Below are positions 44,212 to 52,112 of a DNA stretch of 64,000 nt, one piece after another. This stretch comes from Halobacillus sp. A1 (GTDB lineage Bacteria > Bacillota > Bacilli > Bacillales > Halobacillaceae), in the NCBI RefSeq assembly GCF_024189295.1, contig NZ_JAIZEN010000001.1, positions 434,001-498,000 of the forward strand. The letters run 5' to 3'. The notes beneath the pieces were generated by a model, which saw only the letters and a list, made by a program, of their open reading frames with translations, had not been told where the DNA came from and ran no database searches. Within the stretch, counting starts at the first letter, position 1. The number at the start of each line of letters is the position of its first letter. Position numbers and translations under genes: made by a program.

Positions 44212-44271
44212 TATGTCCATCTCCTTTCAAGTGATAGTATAGTATAATCTCTTTACTTGAAAAGGAGAGGG

Positions 44272-44691
44272 CTATTGAATGGGGTGAACTAAAAGTGGAC
44301 ATATGGTGTAACGGTGTCTGGTAATTTGGTAACACTTTACTAATGGAACTTTCTCTTTATGTGAGACAATAACCATCTTGACTAAAGGATCTACATGGCT
44401 GGCCAAATCATAACTTGAAGGAACAGGTGATGTATTAGGGTGGGAGTGATAGATAGCTATAACTTCTTCATTCATCTCTGACACTTTTTCCAAGGTTTCC
44501 TCAACAGCTTTCTTATCTACAAAGAAGCGAGTAGATGACTTTAGCTCATTTTCCAATTCCCATACGCTTCTAATATCATTCCTTTTGCCAGTTAATAATC
44601 CGCAAGATTCATATGGCAAACATTTTTTTGTATGTGTAATCATTTGATTGTAGGTTTCATAAGGAATGATCAGAGAATTATTGCTCCTCAT
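44272..44691 (-). CDS. JAMM/MPN+ metalloprotease-like protein (M67)
   Basis: A 139-residue JAB1/MPN domain. The zinc motif is intact: Glu in LPYESCGLLTG, then HSHPNTSPVPSSYD. Bacterial M67 proteins cut C-terminal extensions or isopeptide-like bonds of small carrier proteins. The ATG at 44691 overlaps the end of the coiled-coil gene by 14 bases and has no good site; a GAGGAG inside the overlap would suit a CTG at 44673. Its partner is likely the coiled-coil protein or other members of this cluster. Confidence 0.8.
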   Translation of the reverse strand: MRSNNSLIIPYETYNQMITHTKKCLPYESCGLLTGKRNDIRSVWELENELKSSTRFFVDKKAVEETLEKVSEMNEEVIAIYHSHPNTSPVPSSYDLASHVDPLVKMVIVSHKEKVPLVKCYQITRHRYTICPLLVHPIQ

Positions 44692-45622
44692 GGTTTTTTT
44701 TCTGATAATAAGAAAAAAATGACGGTGAGTCCTCTGCTTTAGGCGCATCTGATACGGGTAGTTCAGATGGTGAACTGGACTGGTTATTTTTTTTCTGAGG
44801 TGGATGATCTTCTTTTTCTGTAGTTATTTCGTGTTTATTTGCCGACGGATGAGTGTTTTTTATTCTTTTCGTTTCGGGTTGGTTGACGGAGGATCGTTGG
44901 TCAGCTTTTTTTTTTGGATGTTTCCTTTTCAAACTTGTTGCGTTTGCATTTGGATTGAATGAGTTCCTTCTATTATGAGGCTGATTTCTCGCTTGGTTAT
45001 TTTGAAACGACCTATTCTGCTGCTGGTACGGGGGCTGAGCATAATTGTTGTAGCTTGAGGGCTGAGTGCTGTTCGGATCGTAAATTTCACTTGAGGATTT
45101 CACCATATTCCTTAACTGTCTGAAATTAGCTGGTTGTGAACTTTGATTTCTAGTAGCCGCCGCTTTAGGCTCAAGCTTTTGGATGAGTTCATTTACTTCC
45201 TCAGCTAACGATTGGGAATCATTCCGTTCGCTAGCCTCCAAGAGTAGTTGCTGTAAATGGACCATTTGATTCACCTTTTCAATCAGTTCTCCCATTTGCA
45301 GCTGTTCGAGGTTCTCCGTCACCATTTGAACATCTTCAATCAGAAGAGTCACTGATTCATTTAATGAGTCTATTTGGGAGGAGAAACTTCTTAACTGATT
45401 TTCCATAATCTCTTGTTTCCGCTCATGTTCTTCTTCCATATTCTTCAAAACCCCTTCTATTTCAGCGAATTTATTCTCAACACCATATAACTCGTTTTTC
45501 ATCAGGAGATAGTCATCAACTGTTTTTTCTGTTTTCAATGTGTCTAAGGTCAGCTTATATGATTCAAGGCGCTGCTTGAGTTTGTGGATCTCCTGTGAGT
45601 TAAATGTTTTTTTTCTATCCAT
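44678..45622 (-). CDS. Coiled-coil protein with Gln/Asn-rich tail
   Basis: A 314-residue protein not recognised by family. Residues 1-155 are continuous coiled coil (LKQRLESYKLTLDTLKTEK and so on). Residues 165-230 are low complexity rich in Asn, Gln, Ser and Tyr (SSYNNYAQPPYQQQNRSFQN), and the rest is Lys/Pro/Ser-rich. No signal peptide or membrane helix. ATG 45622 follows AAAGGG by 9 bases. This make-up is common in spore coat morphogenetic proteins; it shares a transcript with the JAMM gene. Confidence 0.75.
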   Translation of the reverse strand: MDRKKTFNSQEIHKLKQRLESYKLTLDTLKTEKTVDDYLLMKNELYGVENKFAEIEGVLKNMEEEHERKQEIMENQLRSFSSQIDSLNESVTLLIEDVQMVTENLEQLQMGELIEKVNQMVHLQQLLLEASERNDSQSLAEEVNELIQKLEPKAAATRNQSSQPANFRQLRNMVKSSSEIYDPNSTQPSSYNNYAQPPYQQQNRSFQNNQARNQPHNRRNSFNPNANATSLKRKHPKKKADQRSSVNQPETKRIKNTHPSANKHEITTEKEDHPPQKKNNQSSSPSELPVSDAPKAEDSPSFFSYYQKKNHEEQ

Positions 45623-45798
45623 CACTCATCACCCTTTGGTTCCCCATTAATATACTATTGAAGATTCACTCATTCGTGACAGCAGAGAATTTCAGTTATT
45701 TATTTGAAAACTTCCGCGCATTCATTATACCTGTCTCTCTCTTCTAACATATGCTACGAATGAAAGAAACATTATTTTATATGGAGGTGTTTGCAATT

Positions 45799-46437
45799 AT
45801 GCAAGCAAAAAACTTAAGTGGTGGCCAAGAATTAATTTGTATGAACGTTGATAAGGTGTACGATTGGATTGTTAATGAAGCTTCTTTCGAAATTAACATC
45901 GTTGACGAAGATCTGCCTGATGATGTCGAGTGTGATGACTTCGACGTAGCGGATGTAACTTGTGAAGTTACTCCTACAAGTGTAGATATCCTAAGCCGTG
46001 AAAACCGTACATTCCTTATTGATGGAGTGGAAACAGTTCTTCAATTGGTATCTATCCGTAAAAACTTTACTGTAACTATTGTAATTCCGACAACTGGTGG
46101 AATTATTGAAGAAGTTGAACTCGACTACTCCCGCTGTGAGCAAGTCGTACTTTGCGCACCGGAAGGTACAGAAGTAGACGTAACTTTTACAGATGCTGAC
46201 TGCTTCATTTGTACATTCGAATGTGACCCTGGTGACACTGCAGTAGATGCATCGTTCGATGCGTCAATCTCAGTTAACCTTTGCCAAAGCATTCAGTCCA
46301 CGTTCCCTGTGACTGTTGAATTCTTAGCTGAATTCTGTGAGCCGAGAGACATTCTTCCGACTCCTTGTCCTGCACCTGTTCGTCCGCCACAATGTCCAGT
46401 AGTTTTCCCTAATGGGTCTAATGGTGATAATGGGTAA
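45799..46437 (+). CDS. Acidic Cys-containing beta-rich protein, probably spore surface
   Basis: A 212-residue acidic protein without a signal peptide. It opens with LSGGQELICMNVDKVYDWIV; a KVYDW motif near the N terminus is one I associate, from memory, with uncharacterised spore-surface proteins of Bacillales and clostridia. About ten Cys are spread along the beta-rich body, and it ends in a Pro/Cys segment (PTPCPAPVRPPQCPVVF). GGAGGT lies 9 to 10 bases before ATG 45799; an in-frame ATG at 45751 has no site. Deposition by the mother cell would explain the lack of a signal peptide. Confidence 0.7.
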   Translation: MQAKNLSGGQELICMNVDKVYDWIVNEASFEINIVDEDLPDDVECDDFDVADVTCEVTPTSVDILSRENRTFLIDGVETVLQLVSIRKNFTVTIVIPTTGGIIEEVELDYSRCEQVVLCAPEGTEVDVTFTDADCFICTFECDPGDTAVDASFDASISVNLCQSIQSTFPVTVEFLAEFCEPRDILPTPCPAPVRPPQCPVVFPNGSNGDNG

Positions 46438-46453
46438 TTCCTAATCATAAAGT

Positions 46454-46487
46454 AAAGAGAGGATTTCCTCTCTTTATTTTTTTTTGA
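46454..46487 (+). terminator. Rho-independent terminator
   Basis: AAAGAGAGGA and TCCTCTCTTT with a TT loop, then A and a run of nine T. Confidence 0.92.
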
Positions 46488-46503
46488 GAAAAGGGGTGAA
46501 AAA

Positions 46504-47067
46504 ATGGAAAAAGATCATCAAATCGAGCAGGCGATTTCAATACTTCAGAGCCAGACAAACGCCTATTTGCTTGAAATAAAAAAGTTAGTCACAGAGCTTT
46601 CTGTATCAAAAAAATTCAACGTGATCAGCTACTTTACATATTCCCTCAACATTTCTCATGATTCAGAATTGGAGAATATGTGTATAGGTTCTTATCACAT
46701 TCTCAATATTGGCAGTCAGCCCATCACGAACCCTTATATATGTATAACTCTTTCAGAAGATGCACCATTTTCTTTTTCAGGAAGATATGTTTACAAGGAC
46801 AGTAAACAGTCTTTGAAAGTAAAGGGAGGATGGGAGCGGATCAACGAACAGGAAAATAAAAAGGAATTCTGGCTGAAGCCCCTGGATACAAATACAATCC
46901 ACCCACAAGAAACCTTATCCTTCACAAACTTTCAAATTAAATGGATGCCCGCTGAGACTTATGGGGGAAGTGTGCTGGGTTTTTCATATAGTGACCAATT
47001 GAAAGATGGTTTATCAGCTGTTAATCCCATTAATTTGAATGGAAGTGTTTATAAAAAGGAGGGGTAA
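46504..47067 (+). CDS. Unrecognised protein, helical start and beta-rich body
   Basis: A 187-residue cytoplasmic-type protein. A helical N-terminal 35 residues (QIEQAISILQSQTNAYLLEI) precede a beta-rich domain with TNPYICITLSEDAPFSFSGR and the YGGSVLGFSY strand. AAAAGGGGTG precedes the ATG. It follows the KVYDW-protein gene after a terminator and is followed at once by the next gene, so it starts a two- or three-gene operon. Structural role inferred from context only. Confidence 0.7.
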   Translation: MEKDHQIEQAISILQSQTNAYLLEIKKLVTELSVSKKFNVISYFTYSLNISHDSELENMCIGSYHILNIGSQPITNPYICITLSEDAPFSFSGRYVYKDSKQSLKVKGGWERINEQENKKEFWLKPLDTNTIHPQETLSFTNFQIKWMPAETYGGSVLGFSYSDQLKDGLSAVNPINLNGSVYKKEG

Positions 47068-47068
47068 A

Positions 47069-47383
47069 ATGGAAGAGCCTTACGCTCAGGAACAAGAATT
47101 ATTAGTAAAGCATCTGATCCGTCAATTCATGAAAACCCAAATCAAAGACCTGAGGAACGAAAAAAAAGAGGGGAACAATAGCTTTGTTTTTCTGGACAGT
47201 AACTCGCTTAACATGCTTATGATCTACCTGTTGCTTAATATAGATAAAAGACAGCAGCCAAAAGAAGACACAAGGAAAAATAATTCCGTCAGCCCTTCGG
47301 CGTTAGAAGATTTAGATCGGCTCATAAGTGAGAATAAGCAGGGATTTGAAGAGGTCATTAATCTATTGAAAGAAAAAGCTTAA
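47069..47383 (+). CDS. Small charged protein, unknown function
   Basis: A 104-residue protein starting at ATG 47069 after AAAAGGAGGGGT, 1 base after the previous stop. Predicted helical, with a basic middle (MKTQIKDLRNEKKEGNN), a short hydrophobic patch (LNMLMIYLLLNI) and an acidic C-terminal helix. Family not recognised; tight coupling to the preceding gene implies joint function. Confidence 0.7.
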   Translation: MEEPYAQEQELLVKHLIRQFMKTQIKDLRNEKKEGNNSFVFLDSNSLNMLMIYLLLNIDKRQQPKEDTRKNNSVSPSALEDLDRLISENKQGFEEVINLLKEKA

Positions 47384-47468
47384 TAATTAATCCAATGTCG
47401 TGAGTAACAAATGAACAGGAGAACTCATAAATTTACTTTATAAATAGCCTATATAAGGAGGGTTCAAA

Positions 47469-48278
47469 ATGAAAAAAGATCCTATTCAGATGCAGCAAAA
47501 GCTTATATATTTTAAAGCGGAACTAGATAAATACAAGGAAAAAGTAAAAGATTATCAGGATAATTATCATTATTCCCAATTGGAAAGGCTTAAACAGGAA
47601 AATGAAGAACTCATGCAGGAGATACAGGACTTGACCATTCAATTAAACGCTGCTAAAGGGGAACTTGGCAAAAGGTTAAAAGGATTTGATAAGCAAGTGA
47701 ACGATCTTAAGTTGAGAGAAGAAAACTTGAACACAGAAAAAGCGTCTCTGCAAAACAAAAATTCAGTATTGATCAATCAAAAACAAAATCTTTTAAGTGA
47801 AGTTCAATCATTAAAAAGTGAATTGACAGTACACCGCAGCCGTTTATTAGACAAACAGCAGGAGGCTGCTCTCCTTCAAGCCAGTTATAACAATATACAA
47901 AAAGAACTTTTAGAAAAAAAGAAGGAATGTGACACGCTTGTTATCGCTAAGAGAGTTTCAGAAGAAAATTTGGTTAAGTTGGAAAAGGAGCGCCAGGAGG
48001 TTATAGAGGATAATGCTGCCTTAAAGGAAAAGAATAAAAAACTTAGAGCAGATCTGCAGAAACTATTAGAGGCAGAAAAACCGATAGTAGCAAATACAGA
48101 CGGGGATGAACTTCTTCATCAATTGGAAAAGCAGGTGAAAGAGTTGTTAGGTCAATCATTTGATTACGAGCAGGAAATGGATTCAAAAATCGTCTTTATG
48201 AGCGCCCTGGAAAGTAAATTGGAGGAATTGAATGCTGAAATAGAGGAAATTGAAAATGAAGTAAAAAAAGAAGAATAA
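47469..48278 (+). CDS. Long coiled-coil protein
   Basis: A 269-residue protein predicted to be almost entirely coiled coil from residue 10 to 260, with heptads such as LERLKQENEELMQEIQDL and LEKERQEVIEDNAALKEK. A short break near 205-215 (IVANTDGD) divides it. No membrane helix. AAGGAGGG precedes the ATG by 7 bases. Last gene of the cluster; a scaffold for the neighbouring proteins is a reasonable inference. Confidence 0.75.
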   Translation: MKKDPIQMQQKLIYFKAELDKYKEKVKDYQDNYHYSQLERLKQENEELMQEIQDLTIQLNAAKGELGKRLKGFDKQVNDLKLREENLNTEKASLQNKNSVLINQKQNLLSEVQSLKSELTVHRSRLLDKQQEAALLQASYNNIQKELLEKKKECDTLVIAKRVSEENLVKLEKERQEVIEDNAALKEKNKKLRADLQKLLEAEKPIVANTDGDELLHQLEKQVKELLGQSFDYEQEMDSKIVFMSALESKLEELNAEIEEIENEVKKEE

Positions 48279-48283
48279 TATAG

Positions 48284-48321
48284 AAAAACCCTTTTTCCTG
48301 CAATATATACAGGAAAAAGGG
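48284..48321 (-). terminator. Terminator of glnA (minus strand)
   Basis: Read on the minus strand, CCCCTTTTTCCTG pairs with CAGGAAAAAGGG and is followed by TTTTTC. The plus strand side has no T run. Confidence 0.8.
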
Positions 48322-48328
48322 GAGAAGC

Positions 48329-49639
48329 TTATTTACTCATATAGTGATCTAATTCCCATTGGCTGACTTGCAGGGAATATTCCGTCCATTCTTCTTCTTT
48401 CTCTTCAATATATACTCTTGAAGTGTGCTCTCCAAGGGCATCCATAAGAACTTTATCTTTCTTAAGAGCAGATAGAGCTTCCTTAAGGTTTGTTGGTAGT
48501 GTAGGGACACTGTCGTCAGTAACTTCATATAAGTTACGGGATTCAGCTTCACCTGGATCCATCTTGTTGCGGATTCCTTCAAGTCCAGCTTGAATTAGAA
48601 CGGCAAGAGCTAAATAAGGGTTAGCTGTTGGATCAGGGTTACGTACTTCAAAGCGTGTACCCAATCCACGAGTAGTCGGTACGCGAATCATACAGCTTCG
48701 GTTTGAGTGAGACCAAGCTCTGCTTACAGGAGCTTCATATCCTGGTACAAGACGCTTGTAAGAGTTGACGTTAGGGTTTGTAATAGCTGCGATTCCGTTG
48801 GCATGGTGGAGGATTCCCGCCATGAAATGTTTCATCGTTTGAGAAATCTCATCCTCTGTACCGTTGTCATAAAACGCGCTATCCCCGTCTTGGAATAAGG
48901 AAAGGTGGCAGTGCATACCTGAACCATTATCCGCAGTTACCGGTTTAGGCATGAACGTCGCATGGTATTCATGGTTCGTTGCAACATCTTTAACTACGTT
49001 TTTGAACGTTTGGATGTTATCAGCGGTTTTCAGCATTTCATCAAAGCGGAAATTGATCTCGTGCTGCCCTTTAGCTACTTCGTGGTGAGAAGCTTCCATT
49101 TCAAATCCAATCTTTTTGAGTGTACGTACGATATCACGACGTACGTTGTCGCCTTTATCTTTTGGAGAGGCATCGAAATACCCTGCTCGGTCATTCATTT
49201 TTCTGACAGGATAGCCTTCATCATTAAGTTTGAATAAGAAGAATTCTGGTTCAGGTCCAACATTAACAGTATATCCAAGGTCATGAGCTTCTTTCATGGC
49301 TCTTTTCAGAATATAACGCGGGTCACCTTCAAAAGGTTCGCCATCTGGAGTGTAAATGTCACAAATAAATCGGGCTATAGGATCTTCGTCCATCTCCTGA
49401 GGTAAAATAAGGAATGTATCTAGATCGGGATAAAGATACATGTCACTTTCTTGAATATCCGAGAATCCTGAGATGGAGGAACTGTCAAACATAGCTTCGT
49501 TTTCTAGAACTGTTTCTAGTTCTTCAATAGGTAGTTCTACGTTTTTTGTGTCTCCTAGCATGTCCGTGAATTCTAAGCGAATGAATTCAACTTTTTCTTC
49601 ATTTACAACTTGCTTGATTGACTCCTTCGTATAAGCCAT
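48329..49639 (-). CDS. Glutamine synthetase type I (GlnA2-like paralogue)
   Basis: A 436-residue GS making glutamine from glutamate and ammonium. Active-site motifs: GPEPEFFLFK, EASHHEVAKGQHEI, NGSGMHCHLSLF and NSYKRLVPGYEAP. At the place of B. subtilis Arg62 (feedback inhibition) it has Asp61 (SGFSDIQESDMY). No glnR is next to it, unlike the usual glnRA pair, so it resembles the second, salt-linked glnA2 described in Halobacillus halophilus. A perfect GlnR/TnrA palindrome lies 79 to 95 bases upstream. AAAAGGTGAGGG precedes the ATG. Confidence 0.94.
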   Translation of the reverse strand: MAYTKESIKQVVNEEKVEFIRLEFTDMLGDTKNVELPIEELETVLENEAMFDSSSISGFSDIQESDMYLYPDLDTFLILPQEMDEDPIARFICDIYTPDGEPFEGDPRYILKRAMKEAHDLGYTVNVGPEPEFFLFKLNDEGYPVRKMNDRAGYFDASPKDKGDNVRRDIVRTLKKIGFEMEASHHEVAKGQHEINFRFDEMLKTADNIQTFKNVVKDVATNHEYHATFMPKPVTADNGSGMHCHLSLFQDGDSAFYDNGTEDEISQTMKHFMAGILHHANGIAAITNPNVNSYKRLVPGYEAPVSRAWSHSNRSCMIRVPTTRGLGTRFEVRNPDPTANPYLALAVLIQAGLEGIRNKMDPGEAESRNLYEVTDDSVPTLPTNLKEALSALKKDKVLMDALGEHTSRVYIEEKEEEWTEYSLQVSQWELDHYMSK

Positions 49640-49717
49640 AATTATTTACCCTCACCTTTTTTTTATTTTTGAGATTTTAGTGCAAAATGAATTATCTGAA
49701 ATCTCTAAATTATCTCA

Positions 49718-49734
49718 TGTTAGGAATTCTAACA
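49718..49734. promoter_or_regulatory. GlnR/TnrA site upstream of glnA
   Basis: TGTTAGGAATTCTAACA is a perfect palindrome matching TGTNA-N7-TNACA. A near match, TGTTG-N6-TAACA at 49803-49818, is one base short in spacing. The position suits control of glnA. Confidence 0.85.
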
Positions 49735-49836
49735 TAAAACGTCGCTGATTTCTAACAATCTCTTAAATTTTTCCCTAAAAAAAATATTTAAAACTAATTA
49801 ATGTTGAAAAATTAACATTTTTGACGATTAAAATTG

Positions 49837-49862
49837 GTTTAAATTAAAGTCTATAGAGGTAA
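49837..49862 (+). promoter_or_regulatory. SigB-like promoter of ydaT
   Basis: GTTTAA (49837-49842), 14 bases, AGGTAA (49857-49862), close to the GTTTAA-N12-15-GGGTAT consensus. A SigA alternative uses TTGACG at 49821. Confidence 0.5.
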
Positions 49863-49895
49863 ATGATGAAAAATAAGTTTAAGGAGTGTTTTTTT

Positions 49896-50348
49896 ATGCC
49901 TTGGGATACTAACGATTACCCTAGCTCTTTGAAAAATCTGAATGAGACGGTTCGTAAAAAAGCTATAGAGATCGCTAATGCCATGATAGATGAAGGGTAC
50001 GATGAAGGACGCGCTATACCGATCGCTACTGAGCAGGCTAAAGAATGGTACGACAGTGCGAGCAAAAGTGAAATCGATCAAGTGAGGAATATGTCGGATA
50101 ATAGTTTACGAAGCACGGATGGAGATTCGAGTTCGACTAGACCTGAATTGTTAGATAAAGGTGAACATGTTGTATCGCATGAAGATGGATGGGCTGTACA
50201 GGCAGAAGATGCAAAGAGAGCGTCTTATGTATTTAAGAATAAGCAGGATGCCGTAGAAAGAGCCAAGGAAATCGCTAAAAATAAAGGGACGAAAGCGATC
50301 ATTCATAAAAAAGATGGAACGATCCAAAACCAGACCTCATATGAATGA
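49896..50348 (+). CDS. ydaT: YdaT-like DUF2188 stress protein
   Basis: A 150-residue protein of two parts: an N-terminal region (PWDTNDYPSSLKNLNETVRK) like B. subtilis YdaT and a C-terminal DUF2188 domain (GWAVQAEDAKRASYVFKNKQ, then AKNKGTKAIIHKKDGTIQ). B. subtilis ydaT belongs to the SigB general stress regulon; the SigB-like promoter here agrees. Biochemical function unknown. TAAGGAGTG precedes ATG 49896; an earlier ATG at 49863 has no site. Confidence 0.85.
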   Translation: MPWDTNDYPSSLKNLNETVRKKAIEIANAMIDEGYDEGRAIPIATEQAKEWYDSASKSEIDQVRNMSDNSLRSTDGDSSSTRPELLDKGEHVVSHEDGWAVQAEDAKRASYVFKNKQDAVERAKEIAKNKGTKAIIHKKDGTIQNQTSYE

Positions 50349-50355
50349 AATAATA

Positions 50356-50389
50356 TTAAATGATGCCCATGGTTTGGGTGTCTTTTTTT
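50356..50389 (+). terminator. Rho-independent terminator
   Basis: GATGCCCA and TGGGTGTC pair around a short loop, then TTTTTTTA. Confidence 0.8.
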
Positions 50390-50554
50390 ATGATAGTTGT
50401 ACCAAAAAATTTGTTGATTTTTCTATTGTTTAATCATGGTTATGTATTAACATAGCTTTTATGAAATGTTCTACGATGTTTATTTATAAAAGTTCACACA
50501 TATCAATTTGTGGACATGATATGATGGCTATAATAGAAAGTAGGAGGATACATG

Positions 50555-50749
50555 ATGAGCGGAGAAAACAGAAAAGATATCAGACCGGGGCTGGAAGTCG
50601 ATATCGTATTGAAGAAAGATCAGAGAAGCGGACAGTTAACCCGAGGAGTGGTTAAAGATTTATTGACTAAATCTCCCACCCACCCCCACGGGATTAAAGT
50701 TCGTTTAGAGGACGGCCAGGTAGGGAGAGTCAAAAACATTCATTCATAA
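50555..50749 (+). CDS. ywbE: YwbE-family protein (DUF2196)
   Basis: A 64-residue protein of the YwbE family. Typical residues: RKDIRPGLEVDIVLKKDQRS, LTRGVVKDLLTKSPTHPHGI and the end DGQVGRVKNI. The KOW-like beta fold suggests nucleic-acid or ribosome binding, but function is not established. AGGAGG lies 7 bases before ATG 50555 and 4 before ATG 50552. Confidence 0.92.
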   Translation: MSGENRKDIRPGLEVDIVLKKDQRSGQLTRGVVKDLLTKSPTHPHGIKVRLEDGQVGRVKNIHS

Positions 50750-50984
50750 TAGGCAGTTCAGATAAATTTAAGGAATGATATAAAAAACATAAGAAATCGA
50801 TTATGTACTGTTATTGAATTTGTCTAAAGGCGATGGATGAACTTTTTAAAGAGTAGTAAAGTGTTTAATGTTCTGTTAACTGCCAGGATAGCGACATGGG
50901 TGGTAATAACCTTCAGCGTTTAGATTTATTAGTTAAGGAGAGAGGCTCTTCTCGGTTCGTAGATTATAATGTTATATCAAAAGC
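50750..50984. other. Intergenic DNA before repeat B
   Basis: No gene seen. AT-rich, with no clear promoter or terminator apart from scattered T tracts. Confidence 0.5.
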
Positions 50985-51196
50985 GTTTCCGAGCTGCTAA
51001 TCATCGTAAAGAGCTCCAGGAAATCGCGAGACTCCTGTGGGAAAAGAGTGCTTGGTGAGACCCCGGAGAGCGAAGCTCGAGGAGGCTCACTGCGCTCCCA
51101 CGGAAAGGGAGTGATTTCCCGGAGCTCTTACCTCTGTTAAACATAACGGAAACAGTCCAAACATCTCGAAACTGAGTCTTCCACTAAAGAGAGCTT
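50985..51196. repeat. Intergenic hairpin repeat, copy B
   Basis: Matches 20201-20411 with roughly 13 differences in the central 120 bases by eye. The bounding inverted repeat is AGCTCCAGGAAAT / ATTTCCCGGAGCT with one mismatch; the internal CTCCTGTGGGA and TCCCACGG arms are kept. Followed at 51217-51260 by an imperfect hairpin (AAAAGCTTAGAG / CTCCAAGCTCTTT) that may terminate the minus-strand gene at 51299. Confidence 0.85.
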
Positions 51197-51298
51197 TAAT
51201 CGAATAAACTAAAATACTTAAAAAGCTTAGAGTCACATAGGATCTCCAAGCTCTTTAAGTGTTCTAAGGTTGGTATTAATATTTATTGCAAGTTCTAT

Positions 51299-51685
51299 TT
51301 AACGATTTTTAAATGCTTCATAAGGCATTTCTATAGTGATGAAATCCCCATCTTCATCTTTAGTGACAGAAATGATGGAGTAGTCGTGCCCGAAAATGTT
51401 GTAAAGTACTTGATCCCCATTTTTGAAAGGTTCATCACCTGCAGAGAATCCTTTATCAAGAAGCTCCATATGCTGCTCATTCGTAAGAACATTATTTTCC
51501 TTTAAGTTGATTAACAGGCGAACTATTGTTGTATTATAAGAATCTTCAATCTTATCGAAACCAAGTTCCACTTGTAAATGCTCTTTCAAATTCCCAAGCA
51601 TGAGTTGAACCATTTCTTTAATTTCACTCAGATCAATGAGGAATCTGACATCTGTGGGCTCGATTTTCTTTAAATAGTCAGTCAA
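51299..51685 (-). CDS. Unrecognised cytoplasmic protein
   Basis: A 128-residue protein. The first 80 residues are helical (DVRFLIDLSEIKEMVQLMLG) and the last 45 beta-rich (NGDQVLYNIFGHDYSIISVT). AAGGAGG precedes the ATG by about 6 bases. No family recognised and no operon partner; it follows hairpin repeat B in the opposite sense. Confidence 0.65.
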   Translation of the reverse strand: MTDYLKKIEPTDVRFLIDLSEIKEMVQLMLGNLKEHLQVELGFDKIEDSYNTTIVRLLINLKENNVLTNEQHMELLDKGFSAGDEPFKNGDQVLYNIFGHDYSIISVTKDEDGDFITIEMPYEAFKNR

Positions 51686-52112
51686 TGGAAGACCTCCTTA
51701 AGAGTACTTTCACTCATCGTATCATGGATTAAAATGGAAAAGCGAGCCAGACCGTCGTCTGACCCGCTTGAATAGATTTTTTCGGATTAATGAATTTTTC
51801 TTTCGTTGATTACTTGCAAGAAGATGCAAGGGGGAAAGAACCCATATTGCCGCGGTTCGTTCTACATGGTAGTTTTTATCAACTTAAACGACGCAATCCC
51901 TACCTCTATTGCATCCTTACAGCTCCGAAGCTGATCCAGTGTGATTAAGTCGTGATAAAACGTAGCAGAATGCCAGTCTCATACACATCACTCTTTCATT
52001 TCCGATTTACCTTTAGCGAAGGCACTAATATAAAACTATAACCTATAGATAAGTTTATGTCAACATGTATTGGCTGCTGCTTATAAAGTTTAATTACAAT
52101 GACGATACTGTA
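51686..52112. other. Intergenic DNA with one hairpin
   Basis: Holds a stem-loop at 51738-51771 (AAGCGAGCCAGAC / GTCTGACCCGCTT, loop CGTC) followed on the minus strand by TTTTCC, a possible far terminator for the reductase gene. Nothing else is supported; no frame with a ribosome binding site. Confidence 0.55.

Noticed and set aside
50461-50655. Plus-strand frame overlapping ywbE
   Set aside because: Out of frame with the recognised YwbE protein and lacking a start site; a shadow.
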